Assembly (NCBI GenBank): GCA_036937835.1
Contig: CM072861.1
Span: forward strand, 22,744,001 to 22,808,000
Direction of reading: 5' to 3'
From: Pampus argenteus
Taxonomy: Eukaryota; Chordata; Actinopteri; Scombriformes; Stromateidae
Length of the DNA stretch: 64,000 nucleotides
How positions within the stretch are numbered: the stretch's first letter is position 1; each line of letters begins with the position of its first letter. The notes under the pieces were generated by a model. That model made no database searches. It worked only from the letters and a program-made list of their open reading frames with translations, and had not been told where the DNA came from. Positions 61,781 to 64,000 of this stretch are shown here, piece after piece. Both the position numbers and the translations under genes were made by a program.

Positions 61781-61800
61781 CACAAACCATGTGTTACTGT

Positions 61801-64000
61801 TTTCACTGCAACGCGTGTGTGTGAATGTTAACAACATACGAGATGTTCGGATGAATTCTTTCATTTTATAAACCGGATATTGTGTGCAAGACATGGTGAC
61901 TTAATTCCTCCAGGTTTCCTTTTGTCAAAAAATATTTTAACTATATTTATACTGTGACTCCACATTCGAGACCCTGTAAACTTTCTAACGTTTTTATCTC
62001 ACTAATAATGAGTAACTCACAAAAACTCTGCTTCATCAGAAATGTTTTATTGGTTTAATCAGATTTTATCACACTTTTAAATCTTGATTGGTGTACGGTA
62101 ATACGTGGCAACATTTTTCCTCTCTGCTCACATCGAACCAGTAAAAAGATCACATTCAAAAACACAAATATACACATTTCTCAGTGGTAATAACTAAAAC
62201 TGTTGACGTAGAATCTGATTAAATGACAATAAGATGTTAATTTGTGCGACTCGTTTAAGATTGAAGCATCTGGTTATATAATTTGGGATATACCACAACC
62301 TGGATGTAAAAAAAGCATTGCTGCACCAACCTCTGCATACTACACACCTGACCACACCCACCATTACAGAAGAAGGGTGTGTGGTCTGTAGCGTTACACA
62401 GTCCCGTACTGTAAATGGCAGCCTAAAAAAAAGAAAAATGAAACAGTTTCAGTGATCTAACACGTCACCAGTAAATGTCAGGTTTTGGTGTCAGTTCCTC
62501 AGAATCAAAGACCAGAGGCTTCTTCCTGGTCTTTGCACAGCTTTTTACAATCAGTGAATGATCCTCTGTACAAACAACAGATGCCACTTTGTACACTAAC
62601 AGTAGCCTCAGTAGAGCAGATTGGAAAGCATCTACAAGACTTGTTTTCGTTAAGGGATATGAATTCTTACTTTACTTCATCTACTGACAATAAGTGTAAA
62701 CATCAGTCAGCTGGGAAAGTTCACATCTTGAACTACTACGTCTTACTTACTTACTACTTGGTCTTTCCAGCCAAATCCTATGATAAATGTACCGATTTTA
62801 ATTACGTTTTTTTAAAAAGAAAAAAGTTTTAGCCACACTGGCGGATGTTACGGATGTTAAGAAAATATTAATCTTTAGTAAAAATCTATCCATTAAAGCC
62901 TCAATGTGTAGATGTGTAGGTTTCTGTTTTTGGCCCATTTGCTGTAACGCCTGTGATGTTACCACTAGGAGGCGCCCAAGTTAGAAATTAAAAAATAACC
63001 GAAAAACTGTCGATGAGATTGACACAGCTACACAAGTTGTTATAAATTACACATTTTAAATTGACATATTTTTTTTTCATAACAGTGGGAATAATTTTAA
63101 GTTAACTTAATGCTAGAGATATAGATTTTTATTACTGATTTATTACGGGGGGGAAAAAAGAACAAAAAAAACACCCTTCAAACAAGAAATCTTAAAATAT
63201 AGTGTCTGTCTCAGCTTTCCAGACAGAACCATGTTTGGGAAAATATGTTGTTAGACTGATGCTACTGGACTGAGCTGCACTTTGTGGGCTCCAAAGGGAT
63301 TATGGGAAACGTAGGAAGTCGTGAGGTAACTGTGACTGAGGTTAGGGTTGAGGTAGGTCAAAGTAAAACTGGGTTAAAACAAAAATGAAACATCAGAAAA
63401 TATCTGCTGAAGCACCTGGAACGTCACATATTTTTGGGTGAATTTTTTCCTTAAAAGTACAAAAGAAAAGAGAAAATGGATGGCATGCCACAGGGGTTAT
63501 AAATAGGACGCACAATGTTGCAAGTATATATGTAACTTTATGTGCTATTCACCCTCTGATCCACTTCAAAGCCCTTCATGAATCATATAATTTATGTGTC
63601 TCTGGACTCTGCTCGAAGTTCTCCGAATCCTCAAAGCAGCTTGTGAATCATGTGTGTTTTCCCTTGGATCTGTATTTCTCACTCCCAGCAGATGATGAAC
63701 CACTCTCTCTCTGTGTGTGTGTGTGTGTGATCTCCTCCTGCCCTCCCTCATTGCTGTCTCCCATTATTTTTACCCCTGGAGTCACCTTTACCAGGTAGCA
63801 GACGCTCATCCAACGCTCAACAATGAAACGACGTTCATTAGTCCTAATTGTTTGTGTTTCGCCTCCATCTTTAAAGCTTGTCAACTTTCCTAACAAGGCC
63901 AATCACTCACAGCTCCACACGTTAACACGCCTGTCACTGCAAACACACTTCAAAATCCCGTTTCTGTGTCCTCCGCCGTAACTTTTTACACCCACGCACC
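61801..64000. other. Region downstream of gpc3 (no gene recognised)
   Basis: AT-rich sequence with no splice-consistent coding segment that I recognise. It includes a degraded repeat near 62890-62990 ('cactaggaggcgccc') and a TG run near 63711. An open stretch at 62485-62832 has no recognisable family and was not called. In mammals the next genes and the miR-106a/363 and miR-424/503 clusters lie downstream of GPC3; none of their mature sequences was seen here. Confidence 0.6.

Larger units (their letters stand above)
60651..61800 (+). other. gpc3: gpc3 3' UTR (probable)
   Basis: From the stop codon to the first convincing poly(A) signal is about 1.15 kb. The stretch holds an A19 run (60816-60834), which could cause internal priming in oligo-dT libraries, an (AAT)n patch near 61297-61318 and a long hairpin at 61584-61660. 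The end is inferred from the signal only. Confidence 0.6.

Noticed and set aside
62350..62386. Small inverted repeat gaccacaccc / gggtgtgtggtc
   Set aside because: Stem of 8-10 pairs with a bulge, within what is expected by chance in 64 kb.
62485..62832. 115-codon plus-strand ORF downstream of gpc3
   Set aside because: No recognised motif; AT-rich; no sign of splicing or a start context that stands out.

Overview
The window is vertebrate nuclear DNA, almost certainly from a ray-finned (probably percomorph-type) fish. It has long AT-rich introns, short GC-rich exons with GT/AG borders, dozens of (CA)n/(TG)n tracts and degraded interspersed repeats of kinds common in teleosts. There are no operons, no bacterial-type genes, no CRISPR array and no recognisable tRNA or rRNA gene.

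The only protein-coding gene I can support is the 3' two thirds of a glypican-3 gene (gpc3) on the + strand. Six exons are present and are called exons 3 to 8 by comparison with the eight-exon vertebrate gene: 23241-23926, 31120-31262, 31751-31876, 34787-34898, 47693-47888 and 60475-60650 (stop). Intron phases are 1-0-2-2-0-1 and join without a break into 479 residues. The protein shows the glypican cysteine pattern, three N-glycosylation sequons, an RxxR convertase site, the paired Ser-Gly heparan-sulfate sites in an acidic stretch, and a hydrophobic C-terminal tail for a GPI anchor. Exons 1 and 2 (signal peptide and first cysteines) were not found, so bases 1-23240 are read as the 3' part of intron 2.

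Layout: 1-23240 intron 2, with CpG-rich patches near 3.2-3.8 kb, several dispersed repeats and a complete 468-bp Tigger-like DNA transposon at 20441-20908. 23241-34898 holds exons 3-6 with introns of 7.2, 0.5 and 2.9 kb. 34899-47692 is intron 6 (12.8 kb), with repeat copies and a LINE-like 3' end. 47693-47888 is the heparan-sulfate exon. 47889-60474 is intron 7 (12.6 kb), carrying a broken antisense L1-type LINE at about 51640-52565. After the stop there is a probable 1.15-kb 3' UTR containing a long hairpin and ending at a poly(A) signal at 61775, followed by about 2.2 kb of intergenic sequence.

The most notable points are lineage-specific changes in the heparan-sulfate exon (a basic plus poly-Gly insert, and an RRKR furin-type motif between the glycan sites and the GPI anchor), the hairpin in the 3' UTR, the Tigger element, the L1 remnant and intronic stretches that could be enhancers. 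I found no wholly new biological system. Family names rest on motif recognition from memory, with no database search.
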